This document shows positions 1-11,900 of a stretch of DNA of 64,000 bases, one piece after another. The translations under genes were made by a program, and so were the position numbers. Origin of the DNA: Chitinophagaceae bacterium (GTDB lineage Bacteria > Bacteroidota > Bacteroidia > Chitinophagales > Chitinophagaceae); contig CANFKE010000023.1 of NCBI GenBank assembly GCA_947447465.1, positions 1 through 64,000 on the forward strand, written 5' to 3'. A model generated the notes under the pieces. That model made no database searches. It was not told where the DNA came from and saw only the letters and a list, made by a program, of their open reading frames with translations. Each line of letters begins with the position of its first letter. Position 1 is the first letter of the stretch.

Positions 1-12
1 AATTTTTACTTC

Positions 13-2286
13 ATGGCATTTGATATTGATCTGATCAAGAAAGTTTACGAACAATTACCTGGCAAAGTAGAAGCAGCGCGCAAGCTTTTGGGCCGTCCGC
101 TGACACTTGCAGAAAAGACATTGTACTCTCATGCGCACGATGCGCTTACTACAGCCTACAGCCGTGGTAAAGACTACGTTAATTTCTCACCTGACCGTGT
201 AGCCATGCAGGATGCGACCGCGCAGATGGCGTTGTTACAGTTCAGCACATGTGGCCGCAGTAAGGTAGCTGTACCAAGTACAGTGCATTGCGATCACCTG
301 ATACAGGCTAAAGTAGGTGCTAAGGATGACCTTGCAACTGCAGTAGATGTAAATAAAGAAGTTTATGATTTCCTTGGTTCTATCTCTGATAAATATGGTA
401 TTGGTTTCTGGCGCGCAGGTGCCGGTATCATTCACCAGGTAGTATTGGAGAACTACGCATTCCCGGGTGGAATGATGATAGGAACAGATAGCCATACACC
501 CAATGCTGGTGGATTGGGTATGATAGCTATAGGTGTTGGTGGTGCTGATGCCGTAGATGTAATGGCCGGACTGCCTTGGGAGCTGAAAATGCCTAAATTG
601 ATAGGTGTGAAGCTGACAGGTAAGATGAGTGGCTGGACCTCAGCAAAAGATATCATATTGAAGGTAGCAGGTATCCTTACTGTAAAGGGTGGTACAGGTG
701 CTATTGTAGAATATTTTGGCGAAGGCGCTGAAAGCCTTAGCTGCACAGGTAAAGCAACGATCTGTAACATGGGTGCTGAAATAGGCGCAACATGCTCTAT
801 GTTTGCTTACGACCCTAAGATGGCTGAATACCTGAAGGGTACAAGCCGTGCTGATGTAGCTGAATTGGCCGATAAGGTCAAGGAGCATCTGCGTTCTGAT
901 ATTGAAGTATATAATGACCCTAATGTATTCTATGATCAGTTGATAGAGATCAACCTGAGCGAACTGGAACCATACGTAAATGGTCCTTTCACTCCGGATC
1001 TGGCTACACCGATCAGCGAAATGGCTGCTGCTGTTAAGGAACACGGATGGCCTGATGCTGTAGAAGTAGCTTTGATAGGCTCTTGCACCAACTCTTCATA
1101 TGAAGATATCAGCCGTTCGGCTTTCATTGCTAAGAATGCAATGGCCAAGGGCTTGAAGTGTAAGAGTGAATTCAACATTACTCCGGGTTCTGAGCTGGTT
1201 CGCTACACAATTGCCCGTGATGGTATGTTGGATACATTCGACCAGATGGGCGGTGTGGTAATGGCTAACGCTTGCGGACCTTGCATTGGCCAGTGGGCGC
1301 GCCACGTAGCTGATCCTGCTAAGAAAAATACTATCGTAACATCGTTCAACAGAAACTTCGCTAAGCGTAATGATGGTCTTTCATCAACCCATGCTTTCGT
1401 AGCTTCTCCTGAAATAGTTACAGCTTTTGCTATCGCCGGTAGTTTGTCTTTCAATCCGCTTAAGGATACGTTGAAGAATGCTGCAGGTGAAGATGTAATG
1501 CTGGATGAGCCACAGGGTTATGAAATGCCTCCGCGCGGCTATGAAGTAGAAGATGCAGGATACACTGCACCTGCTGAAGATGGTAGTAAGGTACAGGTAG
1601 TAGTAAAGTCAGACAGCAGCCGTTTACAGTTGCTGGAGCCATTTGGTGCATGGGATGGTAATGATATGCTGGGTCTGAAATTGCTGATCAAGGCATTTGG
1701 CAAGTGTACTACTGACCATATATCAATGGCGGGTCCATGGTTGAAATTCCGCGGCCACCTGGATAACATCTCTAACAACATGCTGATAGGTGCATTGAAT
1801 GCATTTAACATGGAGCCTAATAAAGTTAAGAACCAGTTGGATGGTGCTTACGGTGAGGTGCCGGCAGTGCAGCGCGCTTACAAGGCTGCAGGTATAGGCA
1901 GTGTAGTAGTAGGTGATGAGAACTATGGTGAAGGTAGCAGCCGTGAACACGCAGCTATGGAGCCACGTCACTTGGGTGTAAAGGTCATTTTGGTGAAGAG
2001 TTTTGCTCGTATCCATGAGACCAACCTGAAGAAACAAGGTATGCTGGGTATTACCTTTGCAGATAAGGCAGACTATGACAAGATACAGGAAGATGATGTA
2101 TTGGATGTAGTAGGCTTGAAGACCTTTACTGAAGGTGTGCCATTGACAGTAGTATTGCATCATAAAGATGGTAGCCACGAGTCGATACAGGTAAACCACA
2201 CTTACAATGAGCAGCAGATAGAATGGTTCAAGGCCGGTGGTGCATTGAACGTTATCCGCCGCAACGTTGCGAATGAAGGTAAATAA
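13..2286 (+). CDS. acnA: Aconitate hydratase
   Basis: Converts citrate to isocitrate via cis-aconitate in the cytoplasmic TCA cycle. The 757-residue protein carries the three 4Fe-4S cysteines expected of the family: C358 in a GSCTNSS motif, and C421 and C424 in ACGPCIGQW. The substrate-binding [11 protein letters not shown] segment lies near residue 157, and the swivelling C-terminal domain has the YGEGSSREH motif at 638-646. Length and motif order resemble the mitochondrial-type aconitases common in Bacteroidota rather than AcnB. The start lies only 12 bases into the window, so its promoter and upstream neighbour are not visible. A terminator-like hairpin follows the stop. Confidence 0.96.
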   Translation: MAFDIDLIKKVYEQLPGKVEAARKLLGRPLTLAEKTLYSHAHDALTTAYSRGKDYVNFSPDRVAMQDATAQMALLQFSTCGRSKVAVPSTVHCDHLIQAKVGAKDDLATAVDVNKEVYDFLGSISDKYGIGFWRAGAGIIHQVVLENYAFPGGMMIGTDSHTPNAGGLGMIAIGVGGADAVDVMAGLPWELKMPKLIGVKLTGKMSGWTSAKDIILKVAGILTVKGGTGAIVEYFGEGAESLSCTGKATICNMGAEIGATCSMFAYDPKMAEYLKGTSRADVAELADKVKEHLRSDIEVYNDPNVFYDQLIEINLSELEPYVNGPFTPDLATPISEMAAAVKEHGWPDAVEVALIGSCTNSSYEDISRSAFIAKNAMAKGLKCKSEFNITPGSELVRYTIARDGMLDTFDQMGGVVMANACGPCIGQWARHVADPAKKNTIVTSFNRNFAKRNDGLSSTHAFVASPEIVTAFAIAGSLSFNPLKDTLKNAAGEDVMLDEPQGYEMPPRGYEVEDAGYTAPAEDGSKVQVVVKSDSSRLQLLEPFGAWDGNDMLGLKLLIKAFGKCTTDHISMAGPWLKFRGHLDNISNNMLIGALNAFNMEPNKVKNQLDGAYGEVPAVQRAYKAAGIGSVVVGDENYGEGSSREHAAMEPRHLGVKVILVKSFARIHETNLKKQGMLGITFADKADYDKIQEDDVLDVVGLKTFTEGVPLTVVLHHKDGSHESIQVNHTYNEQQIEWFKAGGALNVIRRNVANEGK

Positions 2287-2311
2287 TATTAAAAGTAAAT
2301 TTGAAATAAGG

Positions 2312-2345
2312 CATAGCCCGTCCGTATGGATGGGCTATGTTGTTT
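2312..2345 (+). terminator. Terminator after aconitase
   Basis: Hairpin CATAGCCC (2312-2319) pairs with GGGCTATG (2332-2339). The stem is extended by a G-T wobble and TCC/GGA to 12 bp around a GTAT loop, and is followed by a T-rich run. Confidence 0.75.
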
Positions 2346-2426
2346 TCGGGCGGATGTAGTACATTACTTTATTCTTAAAAAATGTTAACGACAGATGATA
2401 AGTATCATATAATCGATCATTCATCT

Positions 2427-2434
2427 TACATTTG
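2427..2434 (+). promoter_or_regulatory. -7 box upstream of PspC-domain gene
   Basis: TACATTTG matches the Bacteroidota -7 consensus TAnnTTTG and lies 13 bases before the ATG at 2448. No clear -33 TTG was found at the usual 19-21 base spacing, so this is a partial match. Its closeness to 2448 argues against the longer reading frame that opens at 2382. Confidence 0.45.
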
Positions 2435-2447
2435 TACTACTAACATC

Positions 2448-2678
2448 ATGCGTAAACTGACCAACATAAAGGATTTTATTGAATGGAAGGCATTCGGGGT
2501 ATGCTCTGCAATAGGGGAGCGTATGGGGGTAGCCACATCGCATATCCGTATTTGGTTCATTTACATTTCTTTTCTTACCATGGGGTCTCCGGTCATTATC
2601 TACATGATCCTCGCATTCTGGATGAACCTTAAAAATTACATACTACAGCGCAGAAGAAACCCGCTTAGGTGGTTGTAG
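2448..2678 (+). CDS. PspC-domain membrane protein
   Basis: Small 76-residue protein with the PspC-type pattern: a short amphipathic start (FGVCSAIGERMGV, about residues 15-27) and then a hydrophobic helix (WFIYISFLTMGSPVIIYMILAF). PspC domains act in envelope-stress signalling in Proteobacteria; in Bacteroidota most stand-alone copies are uncharacterised. The frame is open from 2382, but the ATG at 2448 is preferred because the PspC homology begins right after it and a -7 box lies just upstream. Followed by a hairpin at 2708-2734. The role here is inferred from the domain only. Confidence 0.8.
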   Translation: MRKLTNIKDFIEWKAFGVCSAIGERMGVATSHIRIWFIYISFLTMGSPVIIYMILAFWMNLKNYILQRRRNPLRWL

Positions 2679-2707
2679 TCTAGTGCAGTTATTTTTTGAA
2701 CTCATCT

Positions 2708-2734
2708 ATTTGACAGCTTTTCGCGCTGTCAAAT
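2708..2734 (+). terminator. Hairpin after PspC-domain gene
   Basis: ATTTGACAGC pairs with GCTGTCAAAT over 10 bp around a 7-base loop, 30 bases past the stop. The downstream T tract is weak, so termination is likely but not certain. Between here and 2915 I see no gene. A bulged hairpin (2869-2894) lies in the probable 5' leader of the next gene. Confidence 0.5.
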
Positions 2735-2915
2735 TATCTTGTATTGCATCTTTGGTATTGATCTATTTATATGCAGATATCAGGATGTATGTCTATTAAA
2801 AAAATAATATGTAGAATTATAAAGGTCTGAAATTAAATATTATCTTCAACCTTGATAAATACTGTTCTCAGGAGCATAGGGTATCTTATGCCTGAATACC
2901 TACAATATTTGAATT

Positions 2916-5900
2916 ATGAAAATGAAAATTACGTCTGTTTATAAAATGCGGTTGTTTGCAACATTGTTGTCACTTTTTACAATTGTGCTGATAATGGGCG
3001 GCGGTGAAGTAATTGCTCAGCCAACGTTCGTTAACGGAGCTACTCAATCTATAACCGTATGTCAAGATTCAGGACCGACGGATATTTCAGCTATTTTATC
3101 CATTAATGATGTAACGGCCGGGTCAACTGAGATATGGAACACTATTTCATCTACAGGAGGTACTTTGGGTGGATTTTCATATAGTACTTCTTCTACAGGT
3201 TCTGTAATTACACCTGCCGGATTATTTTATACACCCCCCTCAGGATTTTCCGGAACACAGGTATTTTCTATTGAAGTGACAGATGGCTCCGTTTCTGATA
3301 TTACAACAATAACTGTTACTGTCAATCCATTACCAAGCATACCTGCTATAGTAGGTGCATCATCCGTATGTTCGGGTAGTACTATTACGTTGACGAACGA
3401 TTCGACAGGAGGTACATGGAGCAGCAGCAATAGTGCAATTGCCGCCGTGGATGCAATAACCGGTGTAGTTTCTGGTGTAGGTATAGGCAATGCAACTATT
3501 TCTTATTTGTTTAGTAACAGTTGTGGAAGTGATACAGCAGTTTTAGATGTAAATATCACAGATGTACCCGGAACTATTACGGGTGTAAATACCTTGGCTG
3601 CAGGTCAAATGACAACCTTAAGTGAATCTGTAACCGGCGGCATTTGGAGCAGTAGTGACGGATCAGTAGCAACAGTTTCTGCAACCGGGATTGTTACTGC
3701 ATTGTCGTTCGGTAATGTTAATATTTCTTACACAACAGGATGTGGTACACCTGCAACTTTTGCAATTGCTGTATTAGATACGATGATAGGCTCTGATGCT
3801 AATGACGCAACTGCATGTGCAGGAAGCGATGCTACAATTAGTGCAGCCATTACATTTGGTGCATCAGGCGGAGGTGGATCAGGATTTTATACTGATCTCT
3901 TCTGGCAAGTGTCAACTGATGGTGGTTTAACTTTTACGAACATCTCTAATGGAGGTAATTATTCTTATTCTGGCGAGAACCTGATCGTTCATACTACAAC
4001 TGCATTGAACGGCTATGTTTATAGGTTATATGTAGATGGTGGTGTTTCGGGTAATGGCACTTTGACAGTAAATCCTATTCCTGATGCTGGTGTTATTGTT
4101 GGTTCTAATTCTGTATGCGTTGGTAGTGATATCACCCTTACAGAAACTGTTTCAGGGGGTATATGGAGTGCAAGCAATGCGAGTGCGACAGTAGTTGACG
4201 GTGTAGTTACCGGAGTTACCTCAGGAATAGATACAATCACTTACAAAGTAACTTCACTCGGGTGCAATGCTACTGCTACGTACGAGGTTACAATCAATGC
4301 ATTGCCGGATGCAGGTGTGCTTTCCGGTAACGATAGTGTTTGCGTAAATAGCGCAACAATGATCGCAATTACGGTTGCGGGGGGTAGTTGGTCTTCAACT
4401 GATGCTACTATAGCAACAGTGGATGGTGCGGGTAACGTGACAGGATCAAGTGCCGGAAATGCGATAATTGTTTACACAACAACAAATACTTGTGGTACAG
4501 ATACAGCCAACCATACAATTATTGTTAATCCTTTACCTGATGCAGGTACTATAAGCGGACTATCAAATGTTTGTGTTGGTGCTGCAATATCATTGACCAA
4601 TACATTAAGCGGTGGGGACTGGACAAGCTCATTGGCCAATGCAACTATTGATGCGACGGGTTTTGTTTCTGGTGTGTCATCAGGAAGTGCTGTCATATCT
4701 TACTCTGTTACTAATAGCTGCGGCACAAGTATAGATACGCAAGCAGTTACTGTTAATCCTCTCCCTGATGCGGGAACTATAAGTGGCTCCTCGTCAGTTA
4801 CTGTAGGTGGATCAACTGCTTTGACCAATAGCATACCCGATGGTGTATGGAGTGCCAGCAATGGTAATGCAACTGTTGATGCAGTAGGTAATGTCACTGG
4901 AGTTACTACAGGTGCGGATACTATCAGCTATACAGTTACTAATAGTTGTGGTAGTACAACCTCAACCTTAATAATGTCCATAGATCCATGTGTGTTGCCC
5001 AATGCCGGAACAATATCCGGTCCTACAGCAGTATGCGTTGGTTCTGATATCACGTTAACTACAAGCGGGGATCTTGGTGGTGTATGGAGTGCAGATAATG
5101 CAAGTGTGAGTGTTGATGCTAATGGTGTTGTTTCTGCCTCCACTGATGGTACTGTGATCATTTCTTATTCAGTGACCAATAGTTGCGGAACCAGTGTGGA
5201 TACGCAGAATATTACTGTTAACCCATTGCCCGGCTCAGGTGTTATAAATGGTTTTAATGTTATCACTGTTGGTGATGCTACCGCCTTGTCAACTACAGCG
5301 GTTGGTGGTATTTGGAGTGCCAGCAATGGGCATGCCACGGTTGATGCATTTGGCATGGTTGCCGGTGTAAGTGCAGGTATTGATACTATCATTTATACAG
5401 TTACTAATGTATGTGGGAGTACTACGGCTACGTTTGAAATGACCATAGATCCATGTTTGTTACCGATTGCGGGAACAATCAGCGGTGGTAGTGGTGTATG
5501 TGTAGGCGGATCAATAACATTATCTTCTGACGGAGACATGGGAGGAACATGGAGTAGCAGTGATGGCACTGCCATTGTCGATGCTTCAGGTGTGGTCTCA
5601 GGTGTTACAGCCGGAAATCCGATCATATCTTATTCAGTTACTAATAGCTGCGGAACAAGTGTAGATACGCAAGCTATTACGGTTACTCCTCTGCCTGATG
5701 CAGGAATTATTAATGGAGTTTCCAATGTAACAGCAGGCTCAATGACTACATTGACAAACACTACAGCCGGTGGTGTATGGAGCGTTAGCAATAGTAATGC
5801 GACTGTTGATGCGGTCGGTAATGTAACAGGTGTTACTGCCGGAGTTGATACTGTCAGTTATACAGTGAGCAATAGCTGTGGAAGTGCTACGGCTACATTT

Positions 5901-8900
5901 GTAATGACAATAGATCCATGTACACTTCCTAATGCAGGTACCATATCAGGTGGTGCTGCAGTCTGTGTGGGTTCATCAGTAACTTTGACCACAGATGGAG
6001 ATACTGGTGGCGTATGGAGTAGCAGTGATGCAAGTGCCACAGTTGATGCCTCGGGTAATGTTATTGGTATTTCATCAGGAAGTACGACCATATCTTATTC
6101 TGTTACCAATAGCTGTGGAACAAGTGCTGATACGCAAATGATCACTGTTAATCCGCTGCCGGATGCCGGTACAATTAGTGGCCCATCTTCTCTTTGCGTT
6201 GGCGAAACTGCTACATTGTCATCAGACATGCCGGGTGGCGTATTCAGCAGCTTTAATACCTCAGTTGTATCATCAGATGCATCAGGTAGTCTGACAGCGA
6301 TTGCTGCGGATACAGTTACCATATTATATACAGTAAGTTCTACTAGTTGTGGTTCTGCTTCTGCTGGCCACTTAATTACAGTTACTCCTCTTCCTGATGC
6401 AGGAACATTGAGCGGTGCAGATAGCATTTGTGTTAACGGAACAACAGCGATCGGAACAACAGCAACAGGTGGTGTATGGACCTCAAGTGATCCTACGGTA
6501 GCAACAGTTGATGCGACGGGAAATGTTACCGGATTGACTTCCGGTAGTGCAACGATCATTTACAGTGTTACCGCATCATGTGGCACAGATACTGCCAATC
6601 ATCTCATTGTTATTAATTCATTGCCGGATGCCGGTTCTATTTCCGGTGCAGACAGCATTTGCTTTGGCGCTTCTACTACACTTACTAATACTGTTACAGG
6701 TGGAGTATGGAGTAGCCTGGATGCGAATGTGAGTGTTAATGCTGTATCAGGAAAAGTTACAGGACTCAATGCCGGAACAGCAACGATAACATATACAACC
6801 AATACATTTAGTTGCGGATCAGCAAATACCTATCATACGCTTACTGTAAAAGTGTTGGCAGATGCAGGAACCGTTTCCGGTTTGGACAGTGTTTGTAATG
6901 GTGCTGCAATAACTCTTGCAAGTACTGTGAGTGGTGGGGTATGGAGTAGCAATGATAACGCTATTGCTACCGTTGATGCTTCGGGAGTTGTAACAGGAGT
7001 AACTGCCGGTACAACTACTATTACCTATGTAACCTCTGTATTTGGTTGTAACTCTGCAAGAACAATATTTGATGTTACTGTAAAAGCAATGCCTGATGCA
7101 GGTACGATAAGTGGTGCCGATAGCATTTGCTTTGGCGATGCAACTACCTTGACCAATACAGCAACAGGTGGCGTATGGAGCAGCGCTGATGCGAATGTGA
7201 ATGTTGATCCTGCTACAGGTGTAGTTACAGGTATGCTGGCCGGAACAGCTACTATCACTTACTCAGTAAGTACATTCAGCTGCGGAACAGCAACAGCTAC
7301 TCATGCACTTGTTGTAAAGTCGTTGCCTGATGCGGGAACGATAGCCGGTGCAGACAGTGTTTGTCAGGGTTCCGCAATTACATTGACCAATACGGCAATT
7401 GGTGGTGTATGGAGTAGCAATGATAATACTATTGCTACTGTTGATGCAACAGGGACTGTTAGCGGATTAGCTACTGGAACAACAACAATAACTTATACTT
7501 CTTCAATTTTTGGCTGTACTTCAGCAACAGCAACACATGATGTAACTGTAAAAGCAGTGCCTGATGCAGGTACGATAAGTGGTGCTGATAGCATTTGCTT
7601 TGGCGATGCAACTACCTTGACCAATACAGCAACAGGTGGCGTATGGAGCAGCGCTGATGCAAATGTGAATGTTGATCCTGCAGCAGGTGTAGTTACGGGT
7701 ATGTTGGCCGGAACAGCTACTATCACATACTCAGCAAGTACATTCAGCTGTGGAACAGCAACGGCTACTCATGCACTTGTTGTAAAGTCGTTGCCTGATG
7801 CGGGAACGATAGCCGGTGCAGACAGTGTTTGTCAGGGTTCCGCAATTACATTGACCAATTCTGCAATCGGTGGCGTCTGGAGTAGCAATGATAATGCTAT
7901 TGCTACTGTTGATGCAACAGGGACTGTTAGCGGAGTAACAACAGGAACAACAACAATAACTTATACATCTTCAATATTTGGTTGCACTTCAGCAACAGCA
8001 ACACATGATGTTACTGTAAATGCAGTACCTGATGCAGGTACGATAAATGGTGCCGATAGCATTTGCTTTGGCGATGCAACTACCATGACCAATACTGCAA
8101 CAGGTGGCGTATGGAGCAGCGCTGATGCGAATGTGAATGTTGATCCTGCTACAGGTGTAGTTACAGGTATGCTGTCCGGAACAGCTACTATCACATACAC
8201 ATCAAGTACATTTAGCTGTGGAACAGCAACGGCTACTCATGCACTTGTTGTAAAGTCGTTGCCTGATGCGGGAACGATAGCCGGTGCAGACAGTGTTTGT
8301 CAGGGTTCTACAATTACCATGACCAATACCGCAACTGGTGGCGTCTGGACTAGCAATGATAATGCTATTGCTACTGTTGATGCAACAGGGACTGTTAGCG
8401 GAGTAACAACAGGAACAACAACAATAACTTATACTTCTTCAATATTTGGTTGTACTTCAGCAACAGCAACACATGATGTTACTGTAAATGCAGTGCCTGA
8501 TGCAGGTGCGATAAGTGGTGCAGGTAATGTTTGTGCGGGTTCAATAATAACATTGACAAATGTTTTAGCTGGTGGTGATTGGACAAGTGCAAACACAAAT
8601 GCAACAGTTGATGCAACAGGAGTAGTTGCAGGTGTTACTGCGGGTAATACTACAATAACCTATACTGTTCATACTTTCAGTTGTGGAAACGCCTCATCTA
8701 CTCACGATGTAATTATTGAAGCTTTGCCTGATGCGGGGTCATTAACAGGCCAGGATAGTCTTTGTGTTAATGGTTCTGCACTTATAGTAAGTACAATAGC
8801 AGGTGGTACATGGAGCACTACTGATGCTTCAGTAGCAACTGTTGACGCACTTGGTAATGTTACCGGAGTAGGTGCAGGTAGTGCTATAATTGTCTATATA

Positions 8901-11900
8901 TCTACAGCGTCATGTGGTACGGATACTGCGAATCACACAATTGTTGTGAATCCATTACCTGATGCCGGTTCAATAACAGGTGCAGCTAATGTTTGTTTCG
9001 GTTCGTCAATAACACTTGTAAGTTCAGTAACCGGTGGTGCTTGGAGCAGCTCAGATAATGCTATCGCTACTGTTGATGGGTCTGGTATTGTTACTAGCGT
9101 TGCAACGGGATCTGCTACCATTTCATATACGGTATCAACATTCAGTTGTGGTAATGCTGTTGCTACAAACAACATAACAGTTGACTCGTTACCTGATCCG
9201 GGAATTATAACAGGTTCTGATACAGTTGCTATTGGAACCAATATTACGCTTACTGCATCTGCTGCAGGTGGGGTATGGACCAGCAGCGATCCTTCAGCTA
9301 CTGTTTCTGGAGGTGTTGTTACAGGGGTTAGTCTGGGTAGTGCTACTATAACATATACACTTACTGATGGTTGCGGATCAACATTTACTACAAAGGATAT
9401 CATCGTGAATGGTTGCCCATTACCTGATACCGGTATCATTTCTTCTTTTGCGACTTCGGTTTGCTCAGGTGGAAATCTCACTTTGTCAACTACAGTTGCA
9501 GGTGGGAATTGGAGTAGCAGTGATATTGCTGTTGCTACAGTTGATATTACATCAGGGATAGTAACCGGAGTTACTGCCGGAAACGCTATCATTACATATA
9601 CAACTACAAATGCATGTGGATCATCAATGGACACGATGATGCTGGTCGTTGATCCGTTGGCTGACGCCGGAACAATTTTGGGTGCTGACAGTGTTTGTAT
9701 TGCTTCTTCGATCACCCTTTCTAATGCCGCTACAGGTGGTACATGGAGCAGTTCAGATGTTGCAGTTGCTACAGTTGATGCAGCAGGTGTTGTTACTGGT
9801 ATTACGTCAGGCTCAGTAACTATTTCTTACACTGCAACTACTGCAAGTTGTGGATCTGCAACTACCACACACATTGTAACTGTTAATCCACTGCCTGATG
9901 CGGGTACGATTACGGGTGCCGACAGCGTTTGTGCTGCTGCAACAATAACATTGAGCAATACGGTTAGTGGTGGTGCGTGGACAAGCTCTGATAATACAAT
10001 TGCTACAGTTGATGCAGCAGGTATTGTTAGTGGTGTTGCTGCCGGTACTGCAACAATTACATACACAGCCCACACCTTCGGTTGTGGAGATGCAACAGCT
10101 ACACATACTGTAACTGTTAATCCACTGCCTGATGCAGGTGCGATTTCGGGTGCAGACAGCGTTTGTGCTGCTGCAACAATAACATTGAGCAATACGGTTA
10201 GTGGTGGTGCATGGACAAGTTCTGATAATACAGTTGCTACAGTTGATGCAGCAGGTGTTGTTAGTGGTGTTGCTGCCGGTACTGCAACTATTACTTACAC
10301 TGCCCATACCTTCGGTTGTGGCGATGCTACAGCAACACATACTGTAACTGTTAATCCACTGCCAAATGCGGGTGCGATTTCGGGTGCAGACAGTGTTTGT
10401 GCTGCTGCTACAATAACATTGAGCAATACGGTTAGTGGTGGTGCATGGACAAGCTCTGATTATACAATTGCTACAGTTGATGCAGCAGGTGTTGTTAGCG
10501 GAGTTGCTGCCGGTACTGCAACTATTACTTACACTGCCCACACCTTCGGTTGCGGCGATGCTACAGCAACACATATTGTAACTGTAAATCCATTGCCAAA
10601 TGCCGGAGCCATTACAGGAGCAGACAGTGTTTGTGCTGCTGCAACAATAACATTGAGCAATACGGTTAGTGGTGGTGCATGGACAAGTTCTAATACAGCA
10701 GTTGCTACAGTTGACGCAGCAGGTATTGTTAGCGGAGTAGCTGCCGGTACTGCAACTATTACTTACACTGCCCACACCTTCGGTTGCGGCGATGCTACAG
10801 CTACACATACTGTTACAGTTAATCCACTGCCTGATGCGGGTGCGATTTCGGGTGCAGACAGCGTTTGTGCTGCTGCTACAATAACCTTGAGCAATACAGT
10901 TAGTGATGGTGCATGGACAAGCTCCGATAATACAATTGCTACAGTTGATGCAGCAGGTGTTGTTAGTGGTGTTGCAGCTGGTACTGTAACAATAACATAC
11001 ACAGCCCACACCTTCGGTTGTGGTGATGCTACAGCTACACATACTGTAACTGTAAATCCACTGCCTGATGCGGGTGCGATTTCGGGTGCAGACAGCGTTT
11101 GTGCTTCTGCAACAATAACATTGAGTAATACAGTCAACGGTGGTGCATGGACAAGCTCTGATAATACAATGGCTACAGTTGATGCAGCAGGTGTTGTTAG
11201 TGGAGTTGCTGCCGGTACTGCAAATATTACTTACACTGCCCACACCTTCGGTTGCGGCGATGCTACAGCTACACATACTGTTACAGTTAATACACTGCCC
11301 AATGCGGGTGCGATTTCGGGTGCAGACAGCGTTTGTGCTGCTGCGACAATAACCTTGAGCAATACGGTTAGTGGTGGTGCATGGACAAGCTCTGATAATA
11401 CAATTGCTACAGTTGATGCAGCAGGTATTGTTAGCGGAGTAGCTGCCGGTACTGCAACTATTACTTACACAGCCCATACCTTCGGTTGTGGCGATGCTAC
11501 AGCAACACATACTGTAACTGTTAATCCACTGCCAAATGCGGGTACGATTACGGGTACTGACAGCGTTTGTGCTGCTGCGACAATAACCTTGAGCAATACG
11601 GTTAGTGGTGGTGCATGGACAAGCTCTAATACAGCAGTTGCTACAGTTGATGCAGCAGGTGTTGTTAGTGGAGTAGCTGCCGGTACTGCAACAATTACAT
11701 ACACAGCCCACACCTTCGGTTGCGGCGATGCTACAGCTACACATACTGTAACTGTAAATCCATTGCCAAATGCCGGAGCCATTACAGGTGCAGATAGTGT
11801 TTGTGCTGCTGCTACAATAACATTGAGTAATACAGTCAACGGTGGTGCATGGACAAGCTCTGATAATACAATTGCTACAGTTGATGCAGCAGGTATTGTT

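Noticed and set aside
1723-2199. 158-codon minus-strand frame within aconitase
   Set aside because: Fully inside a highly conserved gene; Cys/Tyr-rich shadow composition.
8933-9715. 260-codon minus-strand frame inside the giant gene
   Set aside because: Shadow of the coding strand; Pro/Val/Ser-rich composition is the reverse complement of the Thr/Gly-rich modules.
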